A DNA stretch of 64,000 nucleotides from an uncultured Clostridia bacterium. GTDB lineage: Bacteria > Bacillota > Clostridia > Oscillospirales > Oscillospiraceae. This document shows positions 29,926 to 39,867 of the stretch, piece by piece. The stretch spans positions 1-64,000 of the forward strand of contig CAMGRL010000006.1 of the NCBI GenBank assembly GCA_946061515.1, read 5' to 3'. How positions within the stretch are numbered: the stretch's first letter is position 1; every line of letters starts with the position of its first letter. The notes beneath the pieces were generated by a model. It did not search any database. It was given only the letters and a program-made list of their open reading frames with translations, and was not told the DNA's origin. A program made the position numbers and the translations under genes.

Positions 29926-30846
29926 ATGTTGGTCGCAGCATTGATCAAAAAGATCATTTCCCTGTTTCTGATATTGTTTCTGGGCGCTCTGCTTGTCCGC
30001 CTGAAGGTGCTGAAGGCGGAGGACAGCAAGGTCCTCTCCAAGCTGACGCTGTATCTCATTATCCCCTGCGTGATCATCAACGCCTTTCAGGTGGAGTTTT
30101 CCCCGGAGATCAAGGGCGGACTGCTGCTGGCGCTGTGCGCGGCGGTGATTATCCAGCTGGGCACGATTTTTTTCGCCCACCTGCTGAAAAAGCCCCTGAA
30201 GCTGGACCCGGTGGAGCAGTGCTCCGCCGTATATTCCAACTCAGCCAACCTGATCATTCCCCTGATCAGCGCCATGCTGGGGGATGAGTGGATCATTTTT
30301 ACCTGTCCCTATACCGCATTTCAGCTTTTTCTTCTCTGGAGCCACGGCAAGTCGGTGCTCTGCGGGGAGAGGGGCTTCCAGCTGAAAAAGATCCTCACCA
30401 ACACCAACCTGATCGCCGTGTTTGTGGGCGTGGTGATGCTGCTGACCGGCTTCTCCTTCCCCTCCCCTATTCAGGACGCCATTTCCTCCGTCAGCGTCAC
30501 CGTAGGGCCCATCGCCATGCTGGTCACGGGCATGATTATCGGCGGGATGGATCTGAAAAAGGTCTTTCGCTACAAGCGGGTCTGGCTTGTCACCTTCCTT
30601 CGGCTGGTGCTGCTGCCTCTGCCCGCGCTGCTGCTGGTCAAATTCTCCGGTATGGCCGCCCTTGTTCCCAGTGGAGAGACGGTGCTGCTCATTGTACTCA
30701 TAGCCAGCTCCACTCCGACAGCCAGCATGGTGACCCAGATGAGCCAGGTCTACGGTCAGGACGCGGACTATGCCAGCGCTATCAACGTGATAAGCACCCT
30801 GATGTGCGTCTTTACTCTGCCCGTGGTGGTGGCCCTCTATCAGTGA
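29926..30846 (+). CDS. AEC-family transporter (auxin efflux carrier-like)
   Basis: Ten-TM-type hydrophobic profile; YSNSANLIIPLISAMLGDEW; SSTPTASMVTQMSQVYG. Confidence 0.88.
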   Translation: MLVAALIKKIISLFLILFLGALLVRLKVLKAEDSKVLSKLTLYLIIPCVIINAFQVEFSPEIKGGLLLALCAAVIIQLGTIFFAHLLKKPLKLDPVEQCSAVYSNSANLIIPLISAMLGDEWIIFTCPYTAFQLFLLWSHGKSVLCGERGFQLKKILTNTNLIAVFVGVVMLLTGFSFPSPIQDAISSVSVTVGPIAMLVTGMIIGGMDLKKVFRYKRVWLVTFLRLVLLPLPALLLVKFSGMAALVPSGETVLLIVLIASSTPTASMVTQMSQVYGQDADYASAINVISTLMCVFTLPVVVALYQ

Positions 30847-30916
30847 TAAAGCTGTTGCCTTAAAGCGGCTTCCGTGCTATACTGTGAGCAACGAATGAAC
30901 TTGGAGGCAGGTCGCT

Positions 30917-31288
30917 GTGAAAGAGAATGTTGAGAAATTTTTTGCCTTATACAATGCCGACCCCGGGCTGAAAAAACGCGTGAAGGACGCGGAAGCCGCC
31001 TATCCCGGCAGTCTGGAGCTGCGGGAGCCGCTGGTGGAGGCGGTGCTGCTGCCTGTGGCCCGGGAGCTGGGTCTGGAGTTCAGCATCAAGGAGCTTCAGG
31101 ACTATGAGACGGCCCACTACGCCCGGCTGCACCGGGACGTGGAGCTGACGGAAGAGGATCTGGCCGCGCCCGACGATGAGACCGAATACTGGCTCATCCA
31201 CCACGGCTGGTCCCATGACGATTCTATCTTCTGCCCCGGCGGCAGCAAGGAACCCGGCCTGATCCGCATTGAAAAGAGAAAAAAGTGA
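30917..31288 (+). CDS. Small protein with Nif11-like N-terminal region
   Basis: NVEKFFALYNADPGLKKRVKDAE...ARELGLEFSIKELQDYE resembles the Nif11 pattern. Confidence 0.5.
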   Translation: MKENVEKFFALYNADPGLKKRVKDAEAAYPGSLELREPLVEAVLLPVARELGLEFSIKELQDYETAHYARLHRDVELTEEDLAAPDDETEYWLIHHGWSHDDSIFCPGGSKEPGLIRIEKRKK

Positions 31289-31294
31289 TTCCTT

Positions 31295-31327
31295 TGGGTA
31301 CAATCTGCAAAGATTGTACCCTTTTTG
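31295..31327 (+). terminator. Intrinsic terminator
   Basis: GGGTACAATCTGCAAAGATTGTACCCTTTTT. Confidence 0.85.
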
Positions 31328-31495
31328 ATTTGAATTTAAGCTTTGTCAATTGACAGCTGTGTAAAAAACGGCCCTGTAATTTCGTAAAAAACGCTTAATT
31401 TCCGTGCTTTTTGCGGAATACTGTTGTTGGATGGAACTATTTTTAGTATAATTTTATTATAAAAACCGAAAAAATGCTTTGGAAGGAGTGACCAT

Positions 31496-33058
31496 GTGGA
31501 AAAAAAGAAAACGAGCTTCGGCACAAGCATAGGCTTTGAGCTGGCGGCGGCAGGTTCCGCGGTGGGTCTGGGCAATCTGTGGGGCTTTCCCTACAAGACC
31601 AGCGCCAACGGCGGCGCGGCCTACCTGTTCGTGTACCTGGCCTGCATTCTGCTGGTGGGCGCGGCGGCCATGCTGGCGGAGTTCATCATCGGGCGCAGGG
31701 CCAGAGCCAACCCGGTGACGGCCTACAAGGAGATTGCCAAAAACTGCGGCTGGTTCGGTCTGGCGGCGGTGGTGATCCCGGCGCTCATCATGTGCTATTA
31801 CTTTGTGCTGGGCGGATACACCGTCAAGTATTCCCTCAATTCCTTTGCGGGCAACGCCGGAATGTTTCAACATTTTGCCGGCAACGCGGGTGACGTGATT
31901 TTGCACACCGCGGTATTTGCCCTGCTGGCCCTGGCCATTGTGGTGGCCGGCGTGCGCGGCGGCATCGAAAAGACCTCCAAGATCCTCATGCCCACCATGC
32001 TGGTGATCCTGGTGGTCATCATCAGCTTCTCCCTGCTTTTGGGGGAGGGCGTATCTGAAGGTCTGGCCTTTTATCTCCGGCCGGATTTCTCCGCCATGTC
32101 CTGGTCCGGGGCGCTGTCCGCCATGGGTCAGGCCTTTTTCTCTCTGTCCCTGGGCTGCGGGGCCATGATCTGCTATGGCTCCTACTCCGGAAAAAAAGTC
32201 AACCTGTTCCGCTCCACGGCGGTCATCTGTATTCTGGACAGCCTTCTCACCTTCATGGTGGGCCTGGCCATCTTCCCCGCTCTGTTTCACTATGCCGCCG
32301 TCTCCGGCGTGTCCACGGCGGAGCTGGGCATGGGCGGCATGGGGCTGATGTTCATCACCCTGCCCATGGTCTTTGCGGATATGCCCGTTGTGGGCAGCAC
32401 CCTGTCCCTGCTGTTTTTCACCATGGCGGCCATCGCCGCGCTGACCTCGGTCATCTCCATTCTGGAGGTGGTCACCCAGTTCGTGATCCAGAAATTCCGG
32501 ATCTTCCGCACCAAAGCCGCCCTGCTTGTCACCGGCATCTGCGTGGTTCTTTCCGTGCCGGTGGGCCTGTCCTTCGGCGCGGCCATGAACGGCGGCAGTC
32601 TGATGGCGCTTTTCGGCCGGAACCTGCTGGAGGTGCTGGATATGATTACCAACACCATCCTGATGCCGGTCTGCGCCCTCTTTGCCTGCCTGGCCGTGGG
32701 CTGGATCATCGGACCCCGGGAGGCGGTCAAGTCCATCTCCCCGGAGGGGGACAGCAAAGCCCACCGGCTGCTGGGCCTGATGCTGAAAGTCGTCACCCCT
32801 CTGCTCATCATTGTGATCGAAATTTTTGGCATTTACGATTTGATCATGCCCCTGGATAAGGGCGTCCGCCGCTTCTCCGCCGACGGCTGCGGCATTGTGG
32901 TCTGCGCCTATGGGATTTTGCTGATCTGCGCCGTCCTGTACTTCGCCTTCCTGAAAAACAGTGACATTGGAAACAACAGCGACGAGCTGCAGGTGGACGC
33001 GCTGGAGGCAGAGCGTGTCAAGGCCGGACCCAGCCGCGGCTGGTACCGGCCGGAATGA
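31496..33058 (+). CDS. Neurotransmitter:sodium symporter (NSS) family transporter
   Basis: GFELAAAGSAVGLGNLWGFPYKTSANGGAAYLFVY; GTG start. Confidence 0.93.
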   Translation: MEKKKTSFGTSIGFELAAAGSAVGLGNLWGFPYKTSANGGAAYLFVYLACILLVGAAAMLAEFIIGRRARANPVTAYKEIAKNCGWFGLAAVVIPALIMCYYFVLGGYTVKYSLNSFAGNAGMFQHFAGNAGDVILHTAVFALLALAIVVAGVRGGIEKTSKILMPTMLVILVVIISFSLLLGEGVSEGLAFYLRPDFSAMSWSGALSAMGQAFFSLSLGCGAMICYGSYSGKKVNLFRSTAVICILDSLLTFMVGLAIFPALFHYAAVSGVSTAELGMGGMGLMFITLPMVFADMPVVGSTLSLLFFTMAAIAALTSVISILEVVTQFVIQKFRIFRTKAALLVTGICVVLSVPVGLSFGAAMNGGSLMALFGRNLLEVLDMITNTILMPVCALFACLAVGWIIGPREAVKSISPEGDSKAHRLLGLMLKVVTPLLIIVIEIFGIYDLIMPLDKGVRRFSADGCGIVVCAYGILLICAVLYFAFLKNSDIGNNSDELQVDALEAERVKAGPSRGWYRPE

Positions 33059-33071
33059 CGGGGTGACGAAA

Positions 33072-34370
33072 ATGAAAAAAGACCGGAAAATTTTTGATGT
33101 CGTCACCATCGGCTTTGCGCTGTTTTCCATGTTTTTCGGCGCGGGGAATGTGATCTTCCCCCCGTACCTGGGCCTGCAGTCCGGCCGCCAGTGGCTGGGC
33201 GGCTTCTTTGCCTACTATTTTGCCGACGTGCTGCTGGCTCTGCTGGCGCTGTTCGCCCTGCTGCGTGAGGGCAGCGCGGAGCGGGTCATGGACCGGATCG
33301 GCAAAAAAGCCGCCGTCTTTTTGATGACGGTGATCATCCTCTGCATCGGCCCCATGCTGGCCATCCCCCGCACCGCCGCCACTACTTATGAGATGGGCAT
33401 CACTCCCCTGCTGCCGGGAGTGTCCTCCGTGCTGTTTTCCGTCTTGTTCTTCGCGGTCATTCTGGCCCTGAGCATCCGGGAATCGGCGGTCATCGACCTG
33501 ATCGGCAAATTTCTCACCCCGGCTCTGCTGCTTGGTCTGGCCGCGCTGATCGTTGTGGGCATTGTCAGGCCCCTGGGGAGCATTTCCGGGGATGTTCTGG
33601 TGGACAGCGTGATCGTCACCGGCGTGCAGGCCGGCTACCAGACCATGGACGTTCTGGCGGCCCTGGTTTTCGGCGCAGTGCTCATCAAAAGCGCGGCGGA
33701 CAAGGGCTATGATAGCCAGGGCGGCAAGATGAAGGTGCTGGCAGGAGCCGCCGGTCTGGCCGGCGCGCTGCTGCTGCTGGTGTACCTGGGGCTCAGCTAT
33801 CTGGGCGCCACCGTGTCGGAGATCTACACGGCGGAGATCAGCCGGGCGGATCTGGTGATCGCCATCGTCCAGAGCCTGCTGGGGAACCCGGGACTTGTCA
33901 TCTTCGCCATTGTGGTGGCCCTGGCCTGTGTCACCACGGCGGTGGCCCTTGTCAGCTCGGCGGCGGACCATTTCTCCACCATCTGCCGGGATAAGGTCTC
34001 CTACAAGGCCTTTGTGGTCATCATCTGCGTGTTCAGCGCAGTGGTGTCCAACCTGGGTCTGGACACCATCGTGTCTATCGCGGCCCCCATCCTCAACGTG
34101 GTCTATCCCCCGGTGCTGGTGCTGGTGATCGTCTCCCTTGTGGCGCCCCATATGCCCAACGCCATCTGCATCTGCGCCATCGGCGGCGCGCTGGTCACCA
34201 GTGTTCTCACTACCCTGGATTCCTACGGGCTGTCCATGCCCTGGCTTCGGTATCTGCCTCTGTCCAGCGTGGACATGGGCTGGGTGCTGCCCGCGGTGCT
34301 CTGCGGCTTTGCGGGCTTTATCTACCGCCTGCCCTGGCTGGAGCGCAGCGAGGAGAGCGAAGAAGAGTGA
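33072..34370 (+). CDS. brnQ: Branched-chain amino acid transport system II carrier (LIVCS family)
   Basis: GFALFSMFFGAGNVIFPPYLG; IPRTAATTYEMGI. Confidence 0.92.
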   Translation: MKKDRKIFDVVTIGFALFSMFFGAGNVIFPPYLGLQSGRQWLGGFFAYYFADVLLALLALFALLREGSAERVMDRIGKKAAVFLMTVIILCIGPMLAIPRTAATTYEMGITPLLPGVSSVLFSVLFFAVILALSIRESAVIDLIGKFLTPALLLGLAALIVVGIVRPLGSISGDVLVDSVIVTGVQAGYQTMDVLAALVFGAVLIKSAADKGYDSQGGKMKVLAGAAGLAGALLLLVYLGLSYLGATVSEIYTAEISRADLVIAIVQSLLGNPGLVIFAIVVALACVTTAVALVSSAADHFSTICRDKVSYKAFVVIICVFSAVVSNLGLDTIVSIAAPILNVVYPPVLVLVIVSLVAPHMPNAICICAIGGALVTSVLTTLDSYGLSMPWLRYLPLSSVDMGWVLPAVLCGFAGFIYRLPWLERSEESEEE

Positions 34371-34400
34371 GCTTTTTCTCCCGTGCTTTATACCCATATC

Positions 34401-34436
34401 AAAAGCCGCTGCGGAAAATCCGCAGCGGCTTTTTCA
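34401..34436. terminator. Bidirectional intrinsic terminator
   Basis: AAAAGCCGCTGCGGAAAATCCGCAGCGGCTTTTT. Confidence 0.9.
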
Positions 34437-34835
34437 TTATTTCATCAGTTCGTCGGTCAGCCGGAGGATCTCCGGGGCCAGTTTTTCCCGGCGTTTTTTG
34501 GTGATGCGGTTAAAGACCGGGTAGGCCGAGGCCATGACCAGCATCCCCACAATGCCGACGAGTACGCCGGGGATAAACCAGCTGCCGCCCCAGACCATGG
34601 TGCAGCACATGCCCACGCCCAGCAGCAGCGCCCCAATCACGCCCAGGATGATGGACGCCATGGTGCCGGGCCTTACGGCGCTCTCATCCAGGCGGCGCAG
34701 CTGCTCCATCTTGTCCTCCTCCGCCGGCAGGGACTTTTCCCGGATCTTTTTTATCTCTTCCTGCTGCCTTGCGGAGTAGGTATAACTGATGAAAAATGTT
34801 TGTAAAAGATTAAATTGAATTTCTCCCCCTGCCAT
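34437..34835 (-). CDS. Small membrane protein, two predicted TM helices (start uncertain)
   Basis: MASIILGVIGALLLGVGMCCTMVWGGSWFIPGVLVGIVGMLVMASAYPVFNRITKKRREKLAPEILRL. Confidence 0.65.
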   Translation of the reverse strand: MAGGEIQFNLLQTFFISYTYSARQQEEIKKIREKSLPAEEDKMEQLRRLDESAVRPGTMASIILGVIGALLLGVGMCCTMVWGGSWFIPGVLVGIVGMLVMASAYPVFNRITKKRREKLAPEILRLTDELMK

Positions 34836-34899
34836 GGTATGCTGAGAACATAATCAACAAACGGCGTGATGCCGCTTTTGCGGCAGAAGGGAGAAAAGA

Positions 34900-35334
34900 A
34901 TGACCGATTTGGAAAAAGCACTGGCGATCATGGACGAGCGCTTCGGCCGGGACCGGATGATCTCCCTGGCCACCGCTGTGGATAACCTGCCCTCCGTCCG
35001 GGAGGTGAACGGCTATTACCGGGACGGCTCCTTTTACATCATCACCCACGCCCTGTCCGGGAAAATGCGGCAGATCGCCCAAAATCCCCGGGTGGCCATC
35101 AGCGGCGAGTGGTTCAGCGCCCACGGGGTGGCGGAAAATCTGGGCCATGTGCTGAAAGAGGAAAACCGGGAGCTGATTTTAACATTGCGGCAGGTCTTTT
35201 CCTCCTGGTATCATAACGGCCATGTGGACGAAACAGACCCCAACACCTGCCTTCTCCGTGTCCGGCTCACCGACGCCGTGCTTTTCAAGGACGGCACAAG
35301 GTATGCCATTGACTATGCCCAACTAAGTCCATAA
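34900..35334 (+). CDS. Pyridoxamine 5'-phosphate oxidase-like (FMN-binding split-barrel) protein
   Basis: MISLATAVDNLPSVREVNGYYRDGSFYIITHALSGKMRQIAQNPRVAISG. Confidence 0.85.
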   Translation: MTDLEKALAIMDERFGRDRMISLATAVDNLPSVREVNGYYRDGSFYIITHALSGKMRQIAQNPRVAISGEWFSAHGVAENLGHVLKEENRELILTLRQVFSSWYHNGHVDETDPNTCLLRVRLTDAVLFKDGTRYAIDYAQLSP

Positions 35335-35337
35335 AAA

Positions 35338-35366
35338 ATCCGCCCTCTCGCTGAGGGCGGTTCTTC
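35338..35366. terminator. Intrinsic terminator
   Basis: CCGCCCTCTCGCTGAGGGCGGTTCTTCTT. Confidence 0.7.
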
Positions 35367-35375
35367 TTGTATTCT

Positions 35376-35900
35376 TTATTCGTTTTCCACCTGGATCTGG
35401 CACATCTTCATTGCGGCCAGAGCGGTTTTGTGGCTCTCCGGCGTGACGCCGGCGCAGCAGGCGGCGTCCACCCTTATGGGGACCTCGGGCAAAAAGGCCT
35501 TTGCCAAAAGGGCGTTGGAGATGACGCAGATGTCGGTGCAGAGGCCCACCAGGGTGATGCTCCCGATCTTCTCTTCCTGATCCAGCTGCAAAAGCAGCTC
35601 GCCCAGGGCCCGGGAACCGAAGGTGGGCTTGTCCACGGCAGGCTCGGTGCGGAGCTTTTCCAGCTCCTCCCGGATCTGCCAGCCCTGGCTGTCCCTGATA
35701 CAGTGGGGCACGGGCAGGTTTCCGCCCTCCTGGGTCTCCATATAGTTTTCCTCGTGGGTGTCCCGGGTGAAGAGGACCCGGCCGGGGAAGTTCTTTATCT
35801 TTTCCGCCACCTTGTCCACAATGGCCACGGCCTCAGGCGTGCCCAGCGCGCCGTCGATAAAATCGTTCTGCATGTCGATAACAAGTAATATATTCTGCAT
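35376..35900 (-). CDS. Isochorismatase/nicotinamidase-like cysteine hydrolase
   Basis: LLVIDMQNDFIDGALG; KPTFGS; ITLVGLCTDICVISNALLAK. Confidence 0.93.
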   Translation of the reverse strand: MQNILLVIDMQNDFIDGALGTPEAVAIVDKVAEKIKNFPGRVLFTRDTHEENYMETQEGGNLPVPHCIRDSQGWQIREELEKLRTEPAVDKPTFGSRALGELLLQLDQEEKIGSITLVGLCTDICVISNALLAKAFLPEVPIRVDAACCAGVTPESHKTALAAMKMCQIQVENE

Positions 35901-36038
35901 TCAGAAGTCCTCCGTTTCTTTTTCCCCAGTGTACCACGGCTTGGAGGCAGCTTCAAGGGGCAATTTTTCATTGAGTTGTTGACAAAAGCCCGTAAGCAAA
36001 TATAATGTCAATGATTTTTCATTAAAGAGGCATTTCCA

Positions 36039-37370
36039 ATGTTTACAAAGAAACAGGTTTGGGCGCTCATCATCCCGCTGATGATCGAGCAGGTTTTGAA
36101 TGCGCTGATGGGCGCGGCGGACACCATGATGGTCAGCAACGCCGGCTCCGCCGCCATCTCCGCAGTCTCCCTGGTGGATTCCATCAATATTCTGGTACTC
36201 TATGTTTTCACCGCCATGGCCACCGGCGGCACCATTGTCTGCTCCCAGTACATAGGCCACAGGGACGAGGAAATGGCCGGCCAGGCGGGAAAACAGCTGG
36301 TGCTGTCCGTTACGGCGCTTTCCGTGGTGGTCACGGTTCTCTGCCTTGTGCTGCGCCGGCCCCTGCTCTCCCTCATCTTCGGCACGGTGGAAGCGGAGGT
36401 TATGGCTAACTCCCTCACCTATTTTTTCATCACCGCCCTGTCCTATCCCTTCATCGCCCTGTATAACGCCGGGGCCGCCCTGTTTCGCACCTGCGGCAAC
36501 GCAAAGCTCCCTCTGGCCGTCTCCACCGTGGCCAACCTGATCAACGTCATCGGCAACGCTATCTTCATTTTCAGCTTCCATATGGGCGTGGCCGGCGCGG
36601 CTCTGGCAACGCTGATCTCCCGCGTCATCTGCGCCGCGGCGGTGATGATCTGTCTGCGCCGCCCCACCCAGACCATTATTATCCGGGATTACCTGTCTAT
36701 CCGCCCCAATATGCGTCTGATTCGGCGCATTATGTCCATAGGCATCCCCACCGGCATTGAAAACGGCATGTTTCAGTTCGGCAAGCTGGCCATCCAGTCC
36801 ACCGTCTCCACCCTGGCCACCTATGAGATTGCGGCCCAGGCCATGACCTCCACGCTGGAGATGATGACCAGCAACGCCTCCGTCGGCGTGGGTCTTGCCA
36901 TGGTGACCATTGTGGGCCAGTGCGTGGGTGCCTGGAAGCTGGACGAGGCCAAGACCTATATCAAGCGCCTGACCTGGTACGGGGAAGTTGGCATTATTGT
37001 CAGCTGCGCCATTATCGCGGCAGCGATCAAGCCCATCACCGTTCTGGGCGGCATGGAGCCTGCCGCGGCGGAGCTCTGCGTCAGGCTCACCTGGCTCATC
37101 TGCATTGTCAAGCCCCTCCTCTGGGCCTTCAGCTTCATGCCGCCCTACGGCCTGCGGGCTGCCGGGGACGTGAAGTTCACCATGCTCTTCTCCATCTGCT
37201 CCATGTGGCTCTGCCGGGTCATTCTGGCCATTGTCCTGGTCCGTGTGTTCCATATGGGCCCGCTGGCCGTCTGGATCGCCATGTTTATCGACTGGGCCCT
37301 GCGCGCCCTGGTCTACGCCGTCCGCCTCCGTGGAAAAAAGTGGATCCACAAGGCCGTCATTGCGGATTGA
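36039..37370 (+). CDS. MATE-family efflux transporter
   Basis: PLMIEQVLNALMGAADTMMVSNAGSAAISAVSLVDSI; 12-TM profile. Confidence 0.95.
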   Translation: MFTKKQVWALIIPLMIEQVLNALMGAADTMMVSNAGSAAISAVSLVDSINILVLYVFTAMATGGTIVCSQYIGHRDEEMAGQAGKQLVLSVTALSVVVTVLCLVLRRPLLSLIFGTVEAEVMANSLTYFFITALSYPFIALYNAGAALFRTCGNAKLPLAVSTVANLINVIGNAIFIFSFHMGVAGAALATLISRVICAAAVMICLRRPTQTIIIRDYLSIRPNMRLIRRIMSIGIPTGIENGMFQFGKLAIQSTVSTLATYEIAAQAMTSTLEMMTSNASVGVGLAMVTIVGQCVGAWKLDEAKTYIKRLTWYGEVGIIVSCAIIAAAIKPITVLGGMEPAAAELCVRLTWLICIVKPLLWAFSFMPPYGLRAAGDVKFTMLFSICSMWLCRVILAIVLVRVFHMGPLAVWIAMFIDWALRALVYAVRLRGKKWIHKAVIAD

Positions 37371-37390
37371 CTTGATATCGTTTATTCGGC

Positions 37391-37428
37391 AAAAACCCGC
37401 GCTTACAAACGTAAGCGCGGGTTTTTTG
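37391..37428. terminator. Bidirectional intrinsic terminator
   Basis: AAAAACCCGCGCTTACAAACGTAAGCGCGGGTTTTTT. Confidence 0.9.
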
Positions 37429-37434
37429 TGATAC

Positions 37435-39867
37435 TCAGAGCTTGATCAATTTGGCGCTGAGGGGCGGGACAGTGAGCTTCACCAGCCCCTTGCCGGCGGC
37501 GCTGCAGTCGGCTGTAAACTGCGTTTCTTCCTCTCCCCTGTTCACCGCGAGAAGGTATGCCCCGTTTTCGCAGGGCAGGCCGAACGCGTCCTCTCCGTGG
37601 TTTACATAACGTAAAACCGTCAGCACATCCTGGGACACAGCGGCAAACTCCGCCTCACCTGTGGACAGGATGGGGCTGGCGTTGCGCTGGGCGGCGAGGT
37701 TTACATAATAATCATGCAGCTCTCTGTCTCCCTCTTTGAAAGGCATGCGGTTGAAGGGGTCGTTCACGCCGCACATGCCCTGCTCGTCCCCGTAATACAC
37801 GCTGGGCACGCCGGGGATGGCAAACTGGATGGCGGCGCAGAGCTTTTCCAGCGTCACCGCTCTCTCCAGAGATTCAGCGCTGAACTTCATCGCCACCTGG
37901 TCTTCCCGGGAATAATTCTTGATGGTGATGTCGGTGGCCAGTGCGTTGCGGACACGCTCCATGTCGTGAGAGCCGATCAGGTTCATCAAAGCGTAATACA
38001 TGGGCTTGGGATAGTTCATCTGCTGGCCCACAAGGAAATCCCGCAGGCCGTAGGCGCTGATGCGCCTGTGGCAGAAGTCCAGAACGGCGGTTCGGAAGGG
38101 GTAGTTCATCACGCTGTCCAGGGAGTAGCCCAGGGCGTAATTTCTCCGCCCGCCGAAGCCCTCCTTCAGCACCGGGTCCTCCCAGACCTCGCCCAGAATG
38201 GGGGCGTCGGGCTTTTCCTCCTTGGCGGCCTTGCGGATCAGGCTCAGTGCCTCGTCCGGAAGCTCGTCCGCCACGTCCAGCCGCCAGCCGGCGGCGCCCC
38301 GGCGAAGCCAGGTCTTGACTACGCTGTCCCGCCCTGTGACCACAAAATCCTGCCAGCGGGGGTTTAATTCGTCCACCTCGGGCAGATCCTCAAAGCCCCA
38401 CCAGCAGCGGTACTTTTTGGGGAAGCTCTTGAACTCATACCAGTCGAAATATTGGGAAGTTTTGCTCTGGCAGGCGCCCTGGCCGGGGTAGTTGCCGTAG
38501 CGGTTGAAGTATACGCTGTCGGCGCCGGTGTGGGAAAATACCCCGTCCAGCATGATGCGGATGCCCAGCGCCTCCGCCTTGTTGCACAGGCGGACAAAGT
38601 CGCCGTTGGTGCCCAATATGGGGTCGGCGTTCAGATAGTTGGCGGTGTCGTAGCGGTGGTTGGAGCGGGCCTCCACGATGGGGTTGAGGTAAATGCAGCT
38701 GATCCCCAGCTCTTTCAGATAAGGCAGCTTTTCCTCAATGCCCTTGAAGGTGCCGCCGTAAAAATCATCGGGGCTGTAGCTTTTTTCAAAGGATCTGGGC
38801 TGCCAGCGCACCGGCTCGTCCAGACTCTTGTGCAGCTCCGGGGTCTGGCCCAGAGCCTTGTGGTAGGCAATGCCCTTTTCCGCCGTGCCGTCCTGAGAAA
38901 AGGCAAAGCGGTCGGGGAAGATCTGATACATCACGCTGCGGCGAAACCAGGCGGGGGTCTCAAAGTCCCGGAGATATACCGTCAGCCGGAAGCCTGTCCA
39001 CTCTCTGGGGCGCACGGTGCAGGAAAAGCCGCTGCTGTCCGGCCCGGCGTAGTAATCGCCGCTGGGGGTGTCCAGCCGGAAGATATACCACAGGGGGGCG
39101 GGCTTTTCCGGCGCGGTCAGCTTTACGGAAAAAACATCTCCGTCCTGCTCCATGGGGTATTCCCTGCGGCTGCCGTCGCCGGTGAGGATCAGCTCCGCCT
39201 TGCGAACACTGCCGCGGATCAGTCGGAAGGCAAAGCGCAGCTCATCGGCGCAGCGGGCCGCCCGGGGCGGGTTCCGATACTCTTCCCGGCGTCCGTCGTG
39301 CTCAATGAGGGGGATGCGTCTGGCCGCGTCGTTGAATACGGGGATCAGGCTGGCGGTTCTGGGCTGCAGGGGGCGCAGCAGGGCCGCGTCCTCGTCCGTC
39401 AGCGTGCAGCTGCCGCAGCAGCGGGCGGTGACGGTATAGGCGTCCTCCAGCTTGAAGCCGCAGTCGTCCATCAAAAGGCGCAGAAGCTCCGGCGCCACAA
39501 AGCGTTCGCCCTGGGCGCTGAAGCACTCATATAAGCGGTCCAGCCCCAGATTGCCCCCAAGGCAGTCCTGGGCGGCGGAATAGGCCCCGGCGGCGGCGTT
39601 AAAGTAGCGCCGGGTGGCCTCCGGGCAGTCGGCGGAAGAGAGCAGGGCGCACAGCGCCTCGTCTCCGCCCACGGCCTCCCAGCGGCCGTCGATCAGGCAG
39701 GCTTCCACAAAGCGCCGGTCTTTGTAGCTGACAAAGAGGGTGTAGTCCTCAGACCAGTGCTCCTCATAGCTGCCGCCGAAATAAATTTTGTATTTTCTTT
39801 TTCCGGCGCCCCGGTCAGGGGCGCCGTCCGTTATCGTTGTCTGGTTTCCTCTGTTTACAGCATCCAT
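37435..39867 (-). CDS. GH13-family glycoside hydrolase (neopullulanase/amylopullulanase-like)
   Basis: VMYQIFPDRFAFSQDG; GISCIYLNPIVEARSNHRYDTANY; GWRLDVADELP; LIGSHDMERVRNAL. Confidence 0.92.
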   Translation of the reverse strand: MDAVNRGNQTTITDGAPDRGAGKRKYKIYFGGSYEEHWSEDYTLFVSYKDRRFVEACLIDGRWEAVGGDEALCALLSSADCPEATRRYFNAAAGAYSAAQDCLGGNLGLDRLYECFSAQGERFVAPELLRLLMDDCGFKLEDAYTVTARCCGSCTLTDEDAALLRPLQPRTASLIPVFNDAARRIPLIEHDGRREEYRNPPRAARCADELRFAFRLIRGSVRKAELILTGDGSRREYPMEQDGDVFSVKLTAPEKPAPLWYIFRLDTPSGDYYAGPDSSGFSCTVRPREWTGFRLTVYLRDFETPAWFRRSVMYQIFPDRFAFSQDGTAEKGIAYHKALGQTPELHKSLDEPVRWQPRSFEKSYSPDDFYGGTFKGIEEKLPYLKELGISCIYLNPIVEARSNHRYDTANYLNADPILGTNGDFVRLCNKAEALGIRIMLDGVFSHTGADSVYFNRYGNYPGQGACQSKTSQYFDWYEFKSFPKKYRCWWGFEDLPEVDELNPRWQDFVVTGRDSVVKTWLRRGAAGWRLDVADELPDEALSLIRKAAKEEKPDAPILGEVWEDPVLKEGFGGRRNYALGYSLDSVMNYPFRTAVLDFCHRRISAYGLRDFLVGQQMNYPKPMYYALMNLIGSHDMERVRNALATDITIKNYSREDQVAMKFSAESLERAVTLEKLCAAIQFAIPGVPSVYYGDEQGMCGVNDPFNRMPFKEGDRELHDYYVNLAAQRNASPILSTGEAEFAAVSQDVLTVLRYVNHGEDAFGLPCENGAYLLAVNRGEEETQFTADCSAAGKGLVKLTVPPLSAKLIKL

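Noticed and set aside
31457-34397. Long minus-strand His/Gln-rich ORFs opposite the NSS and BrnQ transporters
   Set aside because: Antisense shadows of hydrophobic membrane proteins.
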